Source: Ensifer sesbaniae (GTDB taxonomy: Bacteria; Pseudomonadota; Alphaproteobacteria; Rhizobiales; Rhizobiaceae). Taken from it: a stretch of DNA of 64,000 nucleotides. The stretch spans positions 1,178,001-1,242,000 of the forward strand of contig NZ_JABEKU010000001.1 in NCBI RefSeq assembly GCF_013283665.1, written 5' to 3'. The notes beneath the pieces are model-generated. The model was not told where the DNA came from, searched no databases, and saw only the letters and a program-made list of their open reading frames with translations. The stretch's first letter is position 1. Every line of letters starts with the position of its first letter. Positions 19,376-29,215 of the stretch are shown piece after piece. A program made the position numbers and the translations under genes.

Positions 19376-19407
19376 AAAAAAAAGGGGCCTCGACCAGGCC
19401 CCTTTTT
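19376..19407 (-). terminator. Rho-independent terminator of the cys operon
   Basis: AGGGGCCT and AGGCCCCT pair around the loop CGACC, flanked by A8 on the left and T5 on the right. Read on the minus strand the stem is followed by eight T residues, so it ends cysHDN transcription 22 bases after the cysN stop. It would also work in the other direction. Confidence 0.93.
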
Positions 19408-19428
19408 GCTATCTGTTGCGGCTGTCGG

Positions 19429-20934
19429 TCAGCCGTCGATGTCGTCGATGATCTCGATTGCCTTGCCGGCGCTTACACGCCGGACTTCGGCCTCCTCGCG
19501 GCGGCTCGAGAACAGTTCGGTCGCCATCAACTGATCGGCGAGGTCGGCCGGCAGCGAGAGGATGACGCGGGCGTCTTCCGTGTGAATGCCGCCGAGCGCC
19601 GAACGCTTCGCCGTGATCATGCCGCCGGCCACCGTATTGTTGGTGTCCGGGTCGATCAGGATGAAGGCACCGGTGGTGCGGTTCTGCTCGTAGGTGTCGA
19701 AGATCGCCTGCTCGTCGAAGGCGAGATGCACCTTGCCGATGGCGTTCATCGGTAGTTGCTCGGCGTGGTTCCACTTGCCGCTCTTGAGGTCGAGCTGGCT
19801 GATGGGCTGAACCTGGACGCGCTGGCGGCGGCTGCCGCTCTTCAGCCAGTAGCGCTTGCCCGGCTGGATGCCTTCCGGCTGCAGGGCAACGAGCTGTGCG
19901 TCGAAGGCCAGGCCGGTCAGCGGCTGGCTGTCGATCGCCACGATCATGTCGCCGCGCGACACGTCGACCTGCCGGTCGAGCACGAGCGTGATCGCGTCGC
20001 CGGCAACGGCGGCGTTGCGCACGAGGTCGAAGGTGACGATCTTGGTCACGTTGGCGACCATGCCGGAGGGAAGGATGACGACGCTGTCGCCGGGCTTCAC
20101 CGAACCGCCGGCAACCGTGCCCTGATAGCCGCGGAAGCTTTCGCCCGGGCGTGAAACGCGCTGTACCGGCAGGCGGAAACCGACGGTCTGGGCCGAGCGT
20201 GTCGTTGCCAGTTCCAGCACCTCGATCAGCGTCGGGCCCTCGTACCACGGCATTGAGGCGCTGCCGTCATAGACGACGTTTTCGCCCTTCAGTGCCGAGA
20301 CCGGAATCGCCGTGACCTGGCGCACACCGAGCGACAGCGCCAATTCCTTGAACTCGTGGCTGATCTGCTCGAAACGGGCGCGGTCGTAGTCGGTCAGGTC
20401 GATCTTGTTGACCGCCAGCACGAACTGCTTGATGCCCATCAGCGTCGCGATCGTCGCATGCCGGCGGGTCTGCTCGAGCAGGCCGACGCGGGCGTCGACG
20501 AGCAGCACGGCGAGGTCGGCGGTCGAGGCGCCGGTTGCCATGTTGCGGGTATATTGCTCGTGGCCGGGCGTGTCGGCGACGATGAAGGAGCGCTTGTCGG
20601 TCGAGAAATAGCGATAGGCGACGTCGATGGTGATGCCCTGTTCGCGCTCGGCCTGCAGGCCGTCGAGCAGCAGCGCGAAGTCGGGCAGACCGAGATCGTT
20701 CTGCTTGCCGTTGGAATCGCGCTGCAGCGTCGCCGCCTGGTCTTCCTTGACCGCCTTGGTGTCCCAGAGCAGGCGGCCGATCAATGTCGACTTGCCGTCG
20801 TCGACCGAGCCGCAGGTGATGAGGCGAAGCGGGCGGCTGTCACGGGTGGCGCGCGCCGACTCGTGCGCCGGGAAGGCGAGGACCTCGCCAGCAGCAACGT
20901 CCTGAACGGCATTCGCGGTTGCGGGTGCAGTCAT
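19429..20934 (-). CDS. cysN: Sulfate adenylyltransferase subunit 1 (GTPase) CysN
   Basis: The 501-residue GTPase subunit of ATP sulfurylase. With CysD it makes adenosine 5'-phosphosulfate from ATP and sulfate, driven by GTP hydrolysis. EF-Tu-like motifs are G1 GSVDDGKST, G3 DTPGHEQYTRNM and G4 NKIDL, followed by two beta-barrel domains. The protein ends without an APS kinase domain, so it is not a CysNC/NodQ fusion. The start at 20934 gives [17 protein letters not shown] and overlaps the cysD stop by one base, so the two are translationally coupled. Last gene of cysH-cysD-cysN. Confidence 0.96.
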   Translation of the reverse strand: MTAPATANAVQDVAAGEVLAFPAHESARATRDSRPLRLITCGSVDDGKSTLIGRLLWDTKAVKEDQAATLQRDSNGKQNDLGLPDFALLLDGLQAEREQGITIDVAYRYFSTDKRSFIVADTPGHEQYTRNMATGASTADLAVLLVDARVGLLEQTRRHATIATLMGIKQFVLAVNKIDLTDYDRARFEQISHEFKELALSLGVRQVTAIPVSALKGENVVYDGSASMPWYEGPTLIEVLELATTRSAQTVGFRLPVQRVSRPGESFRGYQGTVAGGSVKPGDSVVILPSGMVANVTKIVTFDLVRNAAVAGDAITLVLDRQVDVSRGDMIVAIDSQPLTGLAFDAQLVALQPEGIQPGKRYWLKSGSRRQRVQVQPISQLDLKSGKWNHAEQLPMNAIGKVHLAFDEQAIFDTYEQNRTTGAFILIDPDTNNTVAGGMITAKRSALGGIHTEDARVILSLPADLADQLMATELFSSRREEAEVRRVSAGKAIEIIDDIDG

Positions 20935-21887
20935 CAGAAATATCCTTCGCGTTTCTTCTTTTCCATCGAGCCGGACTGGTCGCGGTCGATGGCGCGGCCC
21001 TGGCGTTCGGAAACGGTCGCGGTTTCGAGTTCGGAGATGATGTCGTCGAGCGTCGTGGCGTTCGAGCGGATAGCGCCGGTCAGCGGGAAGCAACCGAGCG
21101 TGCGGAAGCGGATCACTTCTTCGCGCTTGGTCTCGCCCGGCAACAGTTCGAGGCGCGGATCCTCGGCAAGGATCATCATGCCGTCGCGTTCGACGATCGG
21201 CCGCTTCTCAGCGAAGTAGAGCGGTACGATCGGAATGTCCTCGGCCTGGATGTAACGCCAGATGTCGACCTCGGTCCAGTTGGACAGCGGGAAGGCGCGC
21301 ACGCTTTCACCCTTGCGGATCATGCCGTTGTAGACGTTCCAGAGTTCCGGACGCTGGTTGCGCGGATCCCAGCGATGGTCAGGCGTGCGGAACGAGTAGA
21401 TGCGCTCCTTGGCGCGGCTTGCTTCCTCGTCGCGCCGTGCGCCGCCGAAGGCCGCATCGAACTGGCCGGCGTCGAGCGCCTGGCGCAGCGCCTCGGTCTT
21501 CATGATGTCGGTATAGAGCGCCGAACCGTGGGAAAACGGCGTGACGTTCTCGGCGGCACCGCGCGGATTGATGTGCTCGATCAGATCGAGATCGTAGCGC
21601 TCGACGATCTCGTCGCGAAACGCGATCATCTCGGCGAACTTCCAGCCGGTGTTGACGTGCAACAGCGGGAAGGGCACGCGGCCGGGGTAAAAGGCCTTGC
21701 GCGCCAGATGCAAGAGCACCGAGGAATCCTTGCCGATCGAATAGAGCATGACCGGGCGCTCGAACTCGGCCGCCACTTCGCGGAAGATGTGGATCGCCTC
21801 GTTCTCCAACGCCTTCAGATGCGGGTCGAGCGGCGGCTTGGTGCTCTGCGGGTTATGCAGTTCCGTTTCCGGATGGGTATGGGGCAT
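20934..21887 (-). CDS. cysD: Sulfate adenylyltransferase subunit 2 CysD
   Basis: The 317-residue catalytic subunit of ATP sulfurylase, an N-type ATP pyrophosphatase. The PP-loop is [13 protein letters not shown], and the conserved stretches [20 protein letters not shown] and [20 protein letters not shown] are present. The end contains [14 protein letters not shown] and the family C-terminus [20 protein letters not shown]. The start at 21887 ([13 protein letters not shown]) lies 44 bases after cysH. The product APS can be reduced directly by the APS-type CysH encoded upstream. Confidence 0.96.
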   Translation of the reverse strand: MPHTHPETELHNPQSTKPPLDPHLKALENEAIHIFREVAAEFERPVMLYSIGKDSSVLLHLARKAFYPGRVPFPLLHVNTGWKFAEMIAFRDEIVERYDLDLIEHINPRGAAENVTPFSHGSALYTDIMKTEALRQALDAGQFDAAFGGARRDEEASRAKERIYSFRTPDHRWDPRNQRPELWNVYNGMIRKGESVRAFPLSNWTEVDIWRYIQAEDIPIVPLYFAEKRPIVERDGMMILAEDPRLELLPGETKREEVIRFRTLGCFPLTGAIRSNATTLDDIISELETATVSERQGRAIDRDQSGSMEKKKREGYF

Positions 21888-21931
21888 TTCAGTCTCCGGG
21901 AGGATTTGTCTTCAGAGGAGCGCGCCAGCCC

Positions 21932-22690
21932 TCAGGCGGCGCTGCTCGAATTCGGGATGATGGAACTGGCGGCGGCTTCCGGAACGTGCAGACCACATTC
22001 GCGCTTCTCGTCGTTCTCCCACCACCAGCGTCCGGCGCGCTCCGGCTCGCCGGGCTTGATGGCGCGGGTGCAGGGCTCGCAGCCGATCGACGGATAGCCG
22101 CGCGCGTGCAGCGGGTTCACCGGAACGGCATTGGCGGCGACGTAAGCGCGGATGGTCTCGATGTCCCAGTCTGCCAGCGGGTTGACCTTGATGAGGCCAC
22201 GGTCGAGATCGGCCTCGGCAAATGGGGTCGAGGCGCGATTGCCGGACTGGCCGCGGCGCAGGCCGGTGATCCAGAAGGTTGCCCCTTCGAGTGCGCGCGC
22301 AAGCGGCTTCAGCTTGCGCACGTCACAACAGGCATGCCGCGCCTCGACGCTCTCATAGAAGCCGTTGAGGCCGTAGCGCGCCGCATAGGCGTCGATGTCG
22401 GCCTGCTCCGGATGATAGCGCTTGATCAGGATACCGTAGGTTTCTTCCGTCTTGTCGATGAGGGCGACCGTCTCGTTGAACAGGCGGCCGGTCTCCAGCG
22501 TTGCGACATCGACGGAAAGCTTGTTCTCGCCGATGACCGCGGTGATCACTTGGTCCTCGATGCCGAGCGAGGTCGTGAAGACGGCCCGCCCGTCAAGGCT
22601 TGCGACAAGCGCCAGCCGACCGGCGAGATCCAGGCCCTCGAGCGTCTCGTTCAGTGCCTTGGCGGTGGTTTCGAGGGATGACGTGGTCAT
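21932..22690 (-). CDS. cysH: Assimilatory APS reductase CysH
   Basis: A 252-residue thioredoxin-dependent reductase of the CysH family. It reduces adenylyl sulfate to sulfite and AMP. The four Cys ligands of a [4Fe-4S] cluster (ACCDVRK and GCEPCTR) mark it as an APS rather than a PAPS reductase. The catalytic Cys is in KRECGLH, and the P-loop-like segment is VFTTSLGIEDQVI. The lack of an APS kinase domain in the operon's CysN agrees with this. The start at 22690 (MTTSSLETTAK) has AGGAC upstream; a TTG 42 bases earlier is possible. First gene of the operon. Confidence 0.95.
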   Translation of the reverse strand: MTTSSLETTAKALNETLEGLDLAGRLALVASLDGRAVFTTSLGIEDQVITAVIGENKLSVDVATLETGRLFNETVALIDKTEETYGILIKRYHPEQADIDAYAARYGLNGFYESVEARHACCDVRKLKPLARALEGATFWITGLRRGQSGNRASTPFAEADLDRGLIKVNPLADWDIETIRAYVAANAVPVNPLHARGYPSIGCEPCTRAIKPGEPERAGRWWWENDEKRECGLHVPEAAASSIIPNSSSAA

Positions 22691-22825
22691 GGCTGCGTCC
22701 TGTTCCAACTTGGTCGGAATATCGCAGCCCAATGCGGCAATGGACAGAAATAGCGGTTTCTAATGCTCTTTGTTTGGAGCAAATCTGCCTCTCAGAACGA
22801 AAGGCAGCGAAAAACCGAATATAGA

Positions 22826-22840
22826 CTAGTAAATTACTAG
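22826..22840. promoter_or_regulatory. Palindrome upstream of cysH, candidate operator
   Basis: CTAGTA (22826-22831) and TACTAG (22835-22840) are perfect inverted half-sites around 3 bases in an AT-rich promoter region, about 135 bases ahead of cysH. Palindromes of this size in cysteine-gene promoters are often sites for Rrf2-type regulators. The regulator is not identified here. Confidence 0.45.
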
Positions 22841-22925
22841 ATTTTATACTTTAATTGCGGTGATAGACACCGTTTGACACGGGAAGGCGCGATCCAGGCG
22901 GTCCACGCCTTCTTTGCATCGATCG

Positions 22926-23135
22926 TCAAAACTCAGCCCGACCATCCTCCTGTGGCAGCGCCGCGATAGGCGAAGCTTGCGGCTCAAGGCGCGTGCAGGC
23001 GAGGGGCGGCGATCTCCGGGGCCGTACGAGACGGCGCACAACCGAAGTCATCGCATTGAAGGCCGTGACGATCATGATCAGCATGGCGACGGCGAGCAGG
23101 GACAAGCACACGAGCAGTCGTGTCTTGATTGTCAT
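22926..23135 (-). CDS. Possible small membrane protein or chemoreceptor-like N-terminal remnant
   Basis: A 69-residue frame starting MTIKTRLLVCLSLLAVAMLI, with a strong transmembrane helix continuing MIVTAFNAM. This start is very like the N-termini of methyl-accepting chemotaxis proteins and sensor kinases. After TSVVRR the sequence becomes Pro/Arg-rich and structureless, and stops soon. It could be a truncated receptor gene or a chance frame. It lies between the cys promoter and the DUF6152 gene. Low certainty. Confidence 0.33.
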   Translation of the reverse strand: MTIKTRLLVCLSLLAVAMLIMIVTAFNAMTSVVRRLVRPRRSPPLACTRLEPQASPIAALPQEDGRAEF

Positions 23136-23458
23136 GATAACGTTCTGCGGTTGCCCGCAAGGCAAATCATCCTCGGGCGATGCCGCGGACAAGGCCGCAT
23201 GGGCATCGGGACGCGAGCTCGCCTTGGCAGGGGAGTGATGACGATGACGGGATGGAGCACGCGTTATCACGCGGCGGATCTGCCGTCATCGGCGAAATTT
23301 CAAGCTGCTGAGTATGGTTTCGCGCAACCCCTGGTCATCGCTGCCGCAGGCGGCAGTTGAATGGCGACGCTCAAGAAGTGTTGAAGACCACGTCCTTTCG
23401 CAAATCGTTCTTCGGGTTCAAGCTGCCGCCTCTTCGAAACTGGCGAAGGAGCGGGCAG
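23136..23458. other. Intergenic region, nothing recognised
   Basis: 323 bases with several short open frames on both strands, none with a convincing start, composition or motif. It must hold the promoter of the DUF6152 gene. No repeat or hairpin stands out. Confidence 0.4.
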
Positions 23459-23848
23459 ATGTTGAAAGCCATATCGCACCGTGGTGTTGCCGCGGTCATT
23501 CTGACGGGGCTTCTGGTAACCGGCGCTTACGCCCATCACGGCTGGTCCTGGGCCGAGGCCGACCAGATCGAGCTCAAGGGCATCATTCGCGAGATCTCGA
23601 TGGCGCCGCCGCATCCGACCCTTCAGGTGGAATCAACCACGGATGGTATGTGGCGCGTCGAACTCGGCAATCCCCGGCAGACGGAGCGCTCCGGCTTTGT
23701 CGAAGGGGCGGCCAAGGCAGGCGATGCGATCGTCGTTCTCGGCAACCGTTCGCTCGACCCCAGCGAAAAGCGCATGAAGGCGGTGCGCATCACCGTTGTC
23801 GGAAAGACCTATGACATCTATCCGGAACGCATCCGGGCCGGTGGATGA
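23459..23848 (+). CDS. DUF6152-type periplasmic protein
   Basis: A 129-residue exported protein: a Sec signal MLKAISHRGVAAVILTGLLV ends in TGAYA, followed by HHGWSWAEADQIELKGIIRE. The HHGW start of the mature part, the IELKGIIREISMAPPHPTL segment and the later DGMWRVELGNPRQTERSGF identify the DUF6152 family, small proteins often found in oxidoreductase or copper-related gene groups. Function unknown. GAAGGAGC precedes the ATG at 23459. Its stop overlaps the start of the next gene by four bases. Confidence 0.8.
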   Translation: MLKAISHRGVAAVILTGLLVTGAYAHHGWSWAEADQIELKGIIREISMAPPHPTLQVESTTDGMWRVELGNPRQTERSGFVEGAAKAGDAIVVLGNRSLDPSEKRMKAVRITVVGKTYDIYPERIRAGG

Positions 23849-24327
23849 GCGCGGCGGACCTCGTCGATTGGATCGCCGGCTGGCCGGTCGGCGCGGCGCT
23901 CAGACGCTCGGCGCTTCTTTATCTGCTGGTCAACGCAGCCCACATCCTGGCGATTGGCCTGCTCATCGGCGCCATCCTGCCGCTTGACCTCAGGCTGCTC
24001 GGTCTCGTCGGGCACGCGCCGGTCGCGGTGCTCGGCCCGTTCCTTGCTCGGGCAGCAGTGATTGGCCTCATCCTGGCCGTCGTCACCGGCCTTTGCCTCT
24101 TCAGCGTCAGGCCTTCCGCCTATCTCGCCAATCCGGCATTTCTGACCAAGCTCGCGTTTCTGACGCTCGGCACGTTGAACGCGCTTTCGGTCCGTATGAG
24201 TCGTGGCTGGTCAATCGCCATCGTAGGCGGAGCAATAGCCCAGCGCCTGCGTGTGCAGGCGCTGGCCTCCTTCATCCTGTGGCTCGGTGCGTTGCTCGCC
24301 GGCCGCTGGATCGGCTTCGTCGGATAG
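23845..24327 (+). CDS. DUF6644-like integral membrane protein
   Basis: A 160-residue membrane protein with four helices: LLYLLVNAAHILAIGLLIGA, a helix at VLGPFLARAAVIGLILAVVT, a helix near FLTKLAFLTLGTLNAL, and the C-terminal VQALASFILWLGALLAGRWI. The His in NAAHILAIG could bind heme or metal. It overlaps the DUF6152 gene by ATGA, so the two are made together, probably as an inner-membrane and periplasmic pair. It ends 3 bases before the betA stop on the other strand. Confidence 0.75.
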   Translation: MSAADLVDWIAGWPVGAALRRSALLYLLVNAAHILAIGLLIGAILPLDLRLLGLVGHAPVAVLGPFLARAAVIGLILAVVTGLCLFSVRPSAYLANPAFLTKLAFLTLGTLNALSVRMSRGWSIAIVGGAIAQRLRVQALASFILWLGALLAGRWIGFVG

Positions 24328-24330
24328 CCG

Positions 24331-25980
24331 TTAGCGGTCGCTGACCTGCCAGCGCGGGTTGATCCACGGCTCCTGGTTGGAGCGGGCGAGCGGCTGCTTG
24401 CCGAGAATGTGGTCGGCCGCCTTTTCGCCGGTCATGATCGAAGGGCTGTTGAGATTGCCATAGGTCACGTGCGGGAAGATCGACGAGTCGGCGACGCGAA
24501 GGCCCTCGACGCCGATGACGCGGGTCTCCGGATCGACGACCGCCATCGGATCGTCCTTCGCACCCATCCGGCAGGTGCCGCAGGGGTGATAGGCGCTTTC
24601 CAGGTGCTCGCGCAGGAACGCGTCGATCTCCTCGTCCGACTGCACCTTCTCGCCCGGCTGGATCTCCGGACCGCGATAGTGGTCGAAGGCTTTCTGGCTG
24701 AAGATCTCGCGGGTCAGGCGCACGCAGTGGCGGAACTTCTCCCAGTCCTCCGGGTGGCTCATATAGTTGAAGCGGATGACCGGGTCGGCCATCGGGTCGG
24801 ATGACCGCAGCGTGACGTTGCCGCGCGACTTCGAGAGGTTGTAGCCGACATGCACCTGGAAGCCGTGTGTATTGGCGGCCGCCTTGCCGTCATAGCTGAT
24901 CGCCACCGGCAAGAAATGATACTGGATGTCCGGCTGCTTGACCCCGGGGGCGGAGCGCAGGAAGGCGCAGGCCTCGAACTGGTTGGAAATGCCTAGGCCT
25001 TTCTTGAAGAACAGCCATTGCGCGCCGGCAACCCCCTGCCAGAACCAGGGCAGCCAGGAATAGAGCGACACCGGCTTGGTCGAGACCTGCTGGAAATAGA
25101 ATTCCATATGGTCCTGCAGGTTCTGCCCGACGCCCGGCCGGTCGACCTTCACCTCGATGCCCATGTCCTTCAGGTGCTGAGCCGGGCCGATGCCCGAGAG
25201 CATCAGCAGCTTCGGCGAGTTGAACGAGGACGCCGAGACGACCACTTCGCGGTTTGCCTTCACGATCTCGATCTTGCCACCGCGTTCGATCTCGACGCCG
25301 GTCGCCCGGCCGTTCTCAAGGATGATCCGGCGAGCGAAGCAGCGCACGAGCGAGACGTTCTGGCGCTTCATCGCCGGCTTCAGATAGGCATTTGCCGCCG
25401 ACCAGCGCCGACCCTGCCAGACGGTCTGCTCCATCAGCCCGAAGCCTTCCTGTTTAGAGCCGTTATAGTCGTCGGTGAGCTCGAAGCCCGCCTGCTCTCC
25501 GGCCTTGATGAAGGCGTGGAACAGCGGATTATGCACCGGACCACGCTTGACGTGCAGCGGCCCGTCGGTGCCGCGCCAGCCGGCTTCGCCGCCATGCGAA
25601 TGCTCCATGCGCTTGAAATAGGGAAGCACATCGGCATAGGCCCAGCCGCGCGCGCCGAGTTCTTCCCAGCGGTTGAAGTCTTCCGCGTGACCGCGCACAT
25701 AGACGAGACCGTTGATCGACGACGAACCGCCGATCACCTTGCCGCGCGGCGCGGTGATGCGCCGGTTGTTGAGGTTCGGCTCGGGCTCGGAGAGATAGCC
25801 CCAGTTGTAGCGCTTCATGCTCATCGGCCAGGCAAGCGCCGCCGGCATCTGGATGAAGGGACCGACGTCCGAGCCGCCATATTCCAGCACTATGACGGTA
25901 TTCTTGCCGTTTTCGGAAAGGCGATAGGCGAGCGCCGAACCGGCCGAGCCGGAGCCGATGATGATGTAATCTGCCTGCAT
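24331..25980 (-). CDS. betA: Choline dehydrogenase BetA
   Basis: A 549-residue FAD-dependent GMC oxidoreductase, membrane-associated. It oxidises choline to betaine aldehyde, the first oxidative step to glycine betaine. The FAD-binding motif is [15 protein letters not shown] at the N-terminus, and the GMC signature is [18 protein letters not shown]. The C-terminal catalytic region has [13 protein letters not shown] and [19 protein letters not shown]. Length and sequence are typical of rhizobial BetA. It is the last gene of betI-betC-betB-betA, separated from betB by 234 bases holding a palindromic repeat. Confidence 0.97.
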   Translation of the reverse strand: MQADYIIIGSGSAGSALAYRLSENGKNTVIVLEYGGSDVGPFIQMPAALAWPMSMKRYNWGYLSEPEPNLNNRRITAPRGKVIGGSSSINGLVYVRGHAEDFNRWEELGARGWAYADVLPYFKRMEHSHGGEAGWRGTDGPLHVKRGPVHNPLFHAFIKAGEQAGFELTDDYNGSKQEGFGLMEQTVWQGRRWSAANAYLKPAMKRQNVSLVRCFARRIILENGRATGVEIERGGKIEIVKANREVVVSASSFNSPKLLMLSGIGPAQHLKDMGIEVKVDRPGVGQNLQDHMEFYFQQVSTKPVSLYSWLPWFWQGVAGAQWLFFKKGLGISNQFEACAFLRSAPGVKQPDIQYHFLPVAISYDGKAAANTHGFQVHVGYNLSKSRGNVTLRSSDPMADPVIRFNYMSHPEDWEKFRHCVRLTREIFSQKAFDHYRGPEIQPGEKVQSDEEIDAFLREHLESAYHPCGTCRMGAKDDPMAVVDPETRVIGVEGLRVADSSIFPHVTYGNLNSPSIMTGEKAADHILGKQPLARSNQEPWINPRWQVSDR

Positions 25981-26039
25981 AAGCGTGGTCTTTCTTCTAG
26001 CTGATTGCCCCTCGGCATGCCCGTCATCCGCGCGGGTGA

Positions 26040-26212
26040 GGAGATGCGCCCCTCATCCGCCTGCCGGCACTTTCTCCCCGCAAGCGGGGCGAAGGGACGT
26101 TGCCGCACCGTTTTGTGCACTCTCGAACTGCTCGTGTGGCACGTCCCCTCTCCCCGCCAGCGGGAAGAGGGCCAGTCCTCAGGTTAAACCCGAGGAGAGG
26201 GGCAAACCCCAA
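26040..26212. repeat. RIME-like palindromic element between betB and betA
   Basis: The segment contains a TCTCCCCGCAAGCGGGGCGA hairpin, then GAAGGGACGTTGCCGCAC and its imperfect reverse complement GTGTGGCACGTCCC, and ends with TCTCCCCGCCAGCGGGAAGA and CCTCAGG...CCCGAGG. The CTCCCCGC...GCGGGGA blocks are typical of rhizobial intergenic mosaic elements. In an operon such a structure can be a processing or stability site in the mRNA. Confidence 0.75.
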
Positions 26213-26214
26213 TC

Positions 26215-27678
26215 TCAATAAGGCGCCTGCACCGGCCCCATGCCGACATAGACGGTCTTCAACTCGCTGTAGTGGTTGAGTGCCGCCACCGAGTTCTCAC
26301 GGCCGAAGCCGGACTGCTTCGAGCCGCCGAAGGGGATCTCCACCGGGCAGAGATTGTAGGTGTTGATCCACAGCGTGCCCGCCTCGAGCTGGTCGACGAC
26401 ACGGTGTGCGCGGGTGATGTCTGCGGTGAAGACGCCGGCCGAAAGCCCGAACTCGGTCGCATTGGCACGCGCGATCACCTCGGCTTCGTCGTCGAAGTCG
26501 AGCACGCACATGACCGGGCCGAAGATCTCTTCGCGGGCGATCGTCATGTCGTCGGTGACGTCGGCAAAGACCGTCGGCTGGATATAGGTGCCGGCTGTGT
26601 TGACGGCATTTGGAATGCCGCCGCCGGTGACGAGCCGCGCCCCTTCGGCCTTGCCCTTCTCGATATAGGAAAAGACCTTGTCGCGCTGCGGCATGGAAAC
26701 CATCGGCCCGAGCTGCGTCGCCTCGTCCATGGGATCGCCGATGACGATTGCCTCGGTGCGGGCTTTGAGCCGCGTCAGGAACTGTTCCTTGATGCCCTTC
26801 TGGACGAAGACGCGGGTGCCGTTGGAGCAGACCTGTCCGGTCGAATAGAAATTGCCGAGCATGGCGCCGCCGATGGCGCTTTCGAGATCGGCATCATCGA
26901 AGACGATCAGCGGCGACTTGCCGCCGAGTTCCATGGTGACATGCTTGAGTTCGGCTGCGGCCGCACCCGCCACTTTCTTGCCGGTCGGCACCGAGCCGGT
27001 CAGCGACACCTTGGCGACGTCAGGATGATTGACGAGCAGCGGACCGGTTGAGCGATCACCCTGGATGACGTTGTAGAGACCCTTCGGCAGGCCCGCCTCG
27101 ATCAGAATTTCGGCGATTTTCAGCGCGCCGAGCGGCGTGTTTTCCGACGGCTTGAAGACCATGGCGTTGCCGGCGGCGAGCGCCGGTGCGCCCTTCCAGC
27201 AAGCGATCTGCTGCGGATAGTTCCAGGCGCCGATGCCGACGCAGACGCCGAGCGGCACGCGCTTGGTATAGGCGAAGTCGCCGCCGAGCGGGATGTAATC
27301 GCCGTTGAGCGCCGTGGCGATGACGCCGCCGAAGAATTCGAAGCTGTCGGCGCCGGATGTCGGATCGGCGACGATCGTCTCCTGGATCGGCTTGCCGGTG
27401 TCGAGCGTCTCGAGCTCGGAGAGCTCGCGGTTCCTTTCGCGCATGATCTCGGCGGCGCGCTTGAGGATACGGCCGCGCGCCGTCGGGCTCATCGCCGCCC
27501 ATTCCGGCTGGGCACGCTTGGCGGCCGCAATCGCCTTTTCGACGATCGCGGGCGTTGCCGCATAGAGCCGGGCGATCACTTCGCCGGTCGCCGGATAGAT
27601 GCTCTCGATGACGGTGCCGGCGATGTCCTCGACATATTCGCCGTCGATGAAGTGCGAGGCTTGCGGTTGGGCTTTCAT
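26215..27678 (-). CDS. betB: Betaine aldehyde dehydrogenase BetB
   Basis: A 487-residue NAD(P)-dependent aldehyde dehydrogenase that converts betaine aldehyde to glycine betaine in the cytoplasm. The Rossmann region carries [20 protein letters not shown] and [13 protein letters not shown]. The general base Glu is in [11 protein letters not shown], and the nucleophile Cys284 is in [13 protein letters not shown]. The stretch [20 protein letters not shown], rich in aromatics, is typical of BetB. The start at 27678 lies one base before the betC stop. It is the third gene of the bet operon. Confidence 0.97.
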   Translation of the reverse strand: MKAQPQASHFIDGEYVEDIAGTVIESIYPATGEVIARLYAATPAIVEKAIAAAKRAQPEWAAMSPTARGRILKRAAEIMRERNRELSELETLDTGKPIQETIVADPTSGADSFEFFGGVIATALNGDYIPLGGDFAYTKRVPLGVCVGIGAWNYPQQIACWKGAPALAAGNAMVFKPSENTPLGALKIAEILIEAGLPKGLYNVIQGDRSTGPLLVNHPDVAKVSLTGSVPTGKKVAGAAAAELKHVTMELGGKSPLIVFDDADLESAIGGAMLGNFYSTGQVCSNGTRVFVQKGIKEQFLTRLKARTEAIVIGDPMDEATQLGPMVSMPQRDKVFSYIEKGKAEGARLVTGGGIPNAVNTAGTYIQPTVFADVTDDMTIAREEIFGPVMCVLDFDDEAEVIARANATEFGLSAGVFTADITRAHRVVDQLEAGTLWINTYNLCPVEIPFGGSKQSGFGRENSVAALNHYSELKTVYVGMGPVQAPY

Positions 27679-27679
27679 G

Positions 27680-29215
27680 TCATTCTCCCCGCGGATAGCG
27701 TTTGGAATCCTCGAGATTGTCGAGGTTCATATGGTTGCGCATATAGCGCTCGGATGCCTTCTGCAGCGGCTGGTGATCCCATGGGTAATAGGCGCCGTTG
27801 CGGAGCGCCTCGTAGACCACCCAGCGCTGCGCCTGGCTTTCGCGCACGGCCGCATCGAAGGCGTCCATGTCCCAATGAGCGGCGCGCATGTCGCGGAAGG
27901 CCTGCAGCGTCGCCGCCTGCACCGGCGTTTCCGGATTGGCGGCGAGATTCTTGAGTTCCAGCGGATCCGCCTCGAGATCGTAGAGCTGGTCCGGATCGAG
28001 CGCACAGTGGATATATTTCCACTTGCCTTCGCGGATGGCGACGAGCGGCGCGTAGGACGCTTCCGCCGCATATTCCATCAGCGCCGGTTCGCTGCGCTCC
28101 TCGCCGTTGATCATGGGCACGAGGCTGATGCCGTCGGTCCAGGGTTTCACCTCGTCCATGGAAATGCCGGCGAGATCGGCAAGCGTCGGCGTCACGTCGA
28201 GATTGGAGGTCGGCGCCAGGTGCAGGCCGGGTGCAACGCCCGGACCGGCGACCATCAGCGGCACGCGGGCCGAGCCCTCGAAGAAGTTCATCTTGAACCA
28301 CAGGCCGCGCTCGCCGAGCATGTCGCCGTGATCCGAGCAGAAGAGGATCAGCGTGTCGTCGAGCATGCGGGTGCGCGTCAGCGTGTCGATGAGCTCGCCG
28401 ACCTTCTCGTCGAGATAGGAGATGTTGGCGAAGTAGGCCCGGCGCGAGCGGCGGATATTGTCTTCCGTCAGGTTGAAATTGCCGTAGTCGCAGGAATGCA
28501 TGATACGCTTGGAATGCGGATCCTGCTGATCCTCCGACAGCATGCCGACCTCGGGCAGCAGATGTTCGCAGCCCTCATAGAGGTCCCAAAACTTCTTGCG
28601 CGCCACATAAGGGTCGTGCGGGTGGGTGAAGGAGACGGTCAGGCACCAGGGGCGGCGGTCCGCGTCGTCATTCTCGCGCGAGAGCTGGTAGAGCTTCTGG
28701 TTGGCGAGGAAGGCGACCTCGTCGTCATATTCCATCTGGTTGGTGATCTCGGCGACGCCGGCGCCGGTGACCGAGCCGAGATTGTGGTACCACCAGTCGA
28801 TGCGCTCGCCCGGCTTGCGATAGTCGGGCGTCCAGCCGAAATCGGCCGGATAGATGTCGGTGGTCAGCCGTTCCTCGAAGCCGTGCAACTGATCCGGGCC
28901 GACGAAGTGCATCTTGCCGGAAAGCGCCGTGTAGTAGCCGGCCCGGCGCAGGTGATGCGCATAGGTCGGGATCGAGGACTGGTACTCGGCAGCATTGTCG
29001 TAGACGCGGGTGCGGCTCGGCAATTGCCCGGCCATGAAGGAAGCGCGGGCCGGCGCGCAGAGCGGCGACGAGGTGTAGTTGTTGCGGAAGCGCGCCGAGC
29101 GGGCGGCGAGCGCCTTCAGGTTCGGCGCATGCAGGAACGCGGCCGGTCCATCCGGAAAGAGTTTTCCGTTCAACTGGTCGACCATGATGATCAGGATGTT
29201 CGGTCTTGCGGTCAT
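27680..29215 (-). CDS. betC: Choline sulfatase BetC
   Basis: A 511-residue type I sulfatase that hydrolyses choline-O-sulfate (and more slowly phosphocholine) to choline and sulfate. The sulfatase motif CAPAR has the formylglycine Cys53 and Arg57 ([13 protein letters not shown]). Metal ligands are in [13 protein letters not shown] and [15 protein letters not shown]. The choline-binding insert and the C-terminal tail that closes the BetC oligomer (ending [14 protein letters not shown]) are present. It overlaps betI by four bases (ATGA) and abuts betB. Choline sulfatase within the bet operon is characteristic of Sinorhizobium. Confidence 0.97.
   Translation of the reverse strand: MTARPNILIIMVDQLNGKLFPDGPAAFLHAPNLKALAARSARFRNNYTSSPLCAPARASFMAGQLPSRTRVYDNAAEYQSSIPTYAHHLRRAGYYTALSGKMHFVGPDQLHGFEERLTTDIYPADFGWTPDYRKPGERIDWWYHNLGSVTGAGVAEITNQMEYDDEVAFLANQKLYQLSRENDDADRRPWCLTVSFTHPHDPYVARKKFWDLYEGCEHLLPEVGMLSEDQQDPHSKRIMHSCDYGNFNLTEDNIRRSRRAYFANISYLDEKVGELIDTLTRTRMLDDTLILFCSDHGDMLGERGLWFKMNFFEGSARVPLMVAGPGVAPGLHLAPTSNLDVTPTLADLAGISMDEVKPWTDGISLVPMINGEERSEPALMEYAAEASYAPLVAIREGKWKYIHCALDPDQLYDLEADPLELKNLAANPETPVQAATLQAFRDMRAAHWDMDAFDAAVRESQAQRWVVYEALRNGAYYPWDHQPLQKASERYMRNHMNLDNLEDSKRYPRGE

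Noticed and set aside
19429-20934. CysN fused to APS kinase (NodQ-like)
   Set aside because: The protein ends at 501 residues, right after the third GTPase domain; no second P-loop is present.
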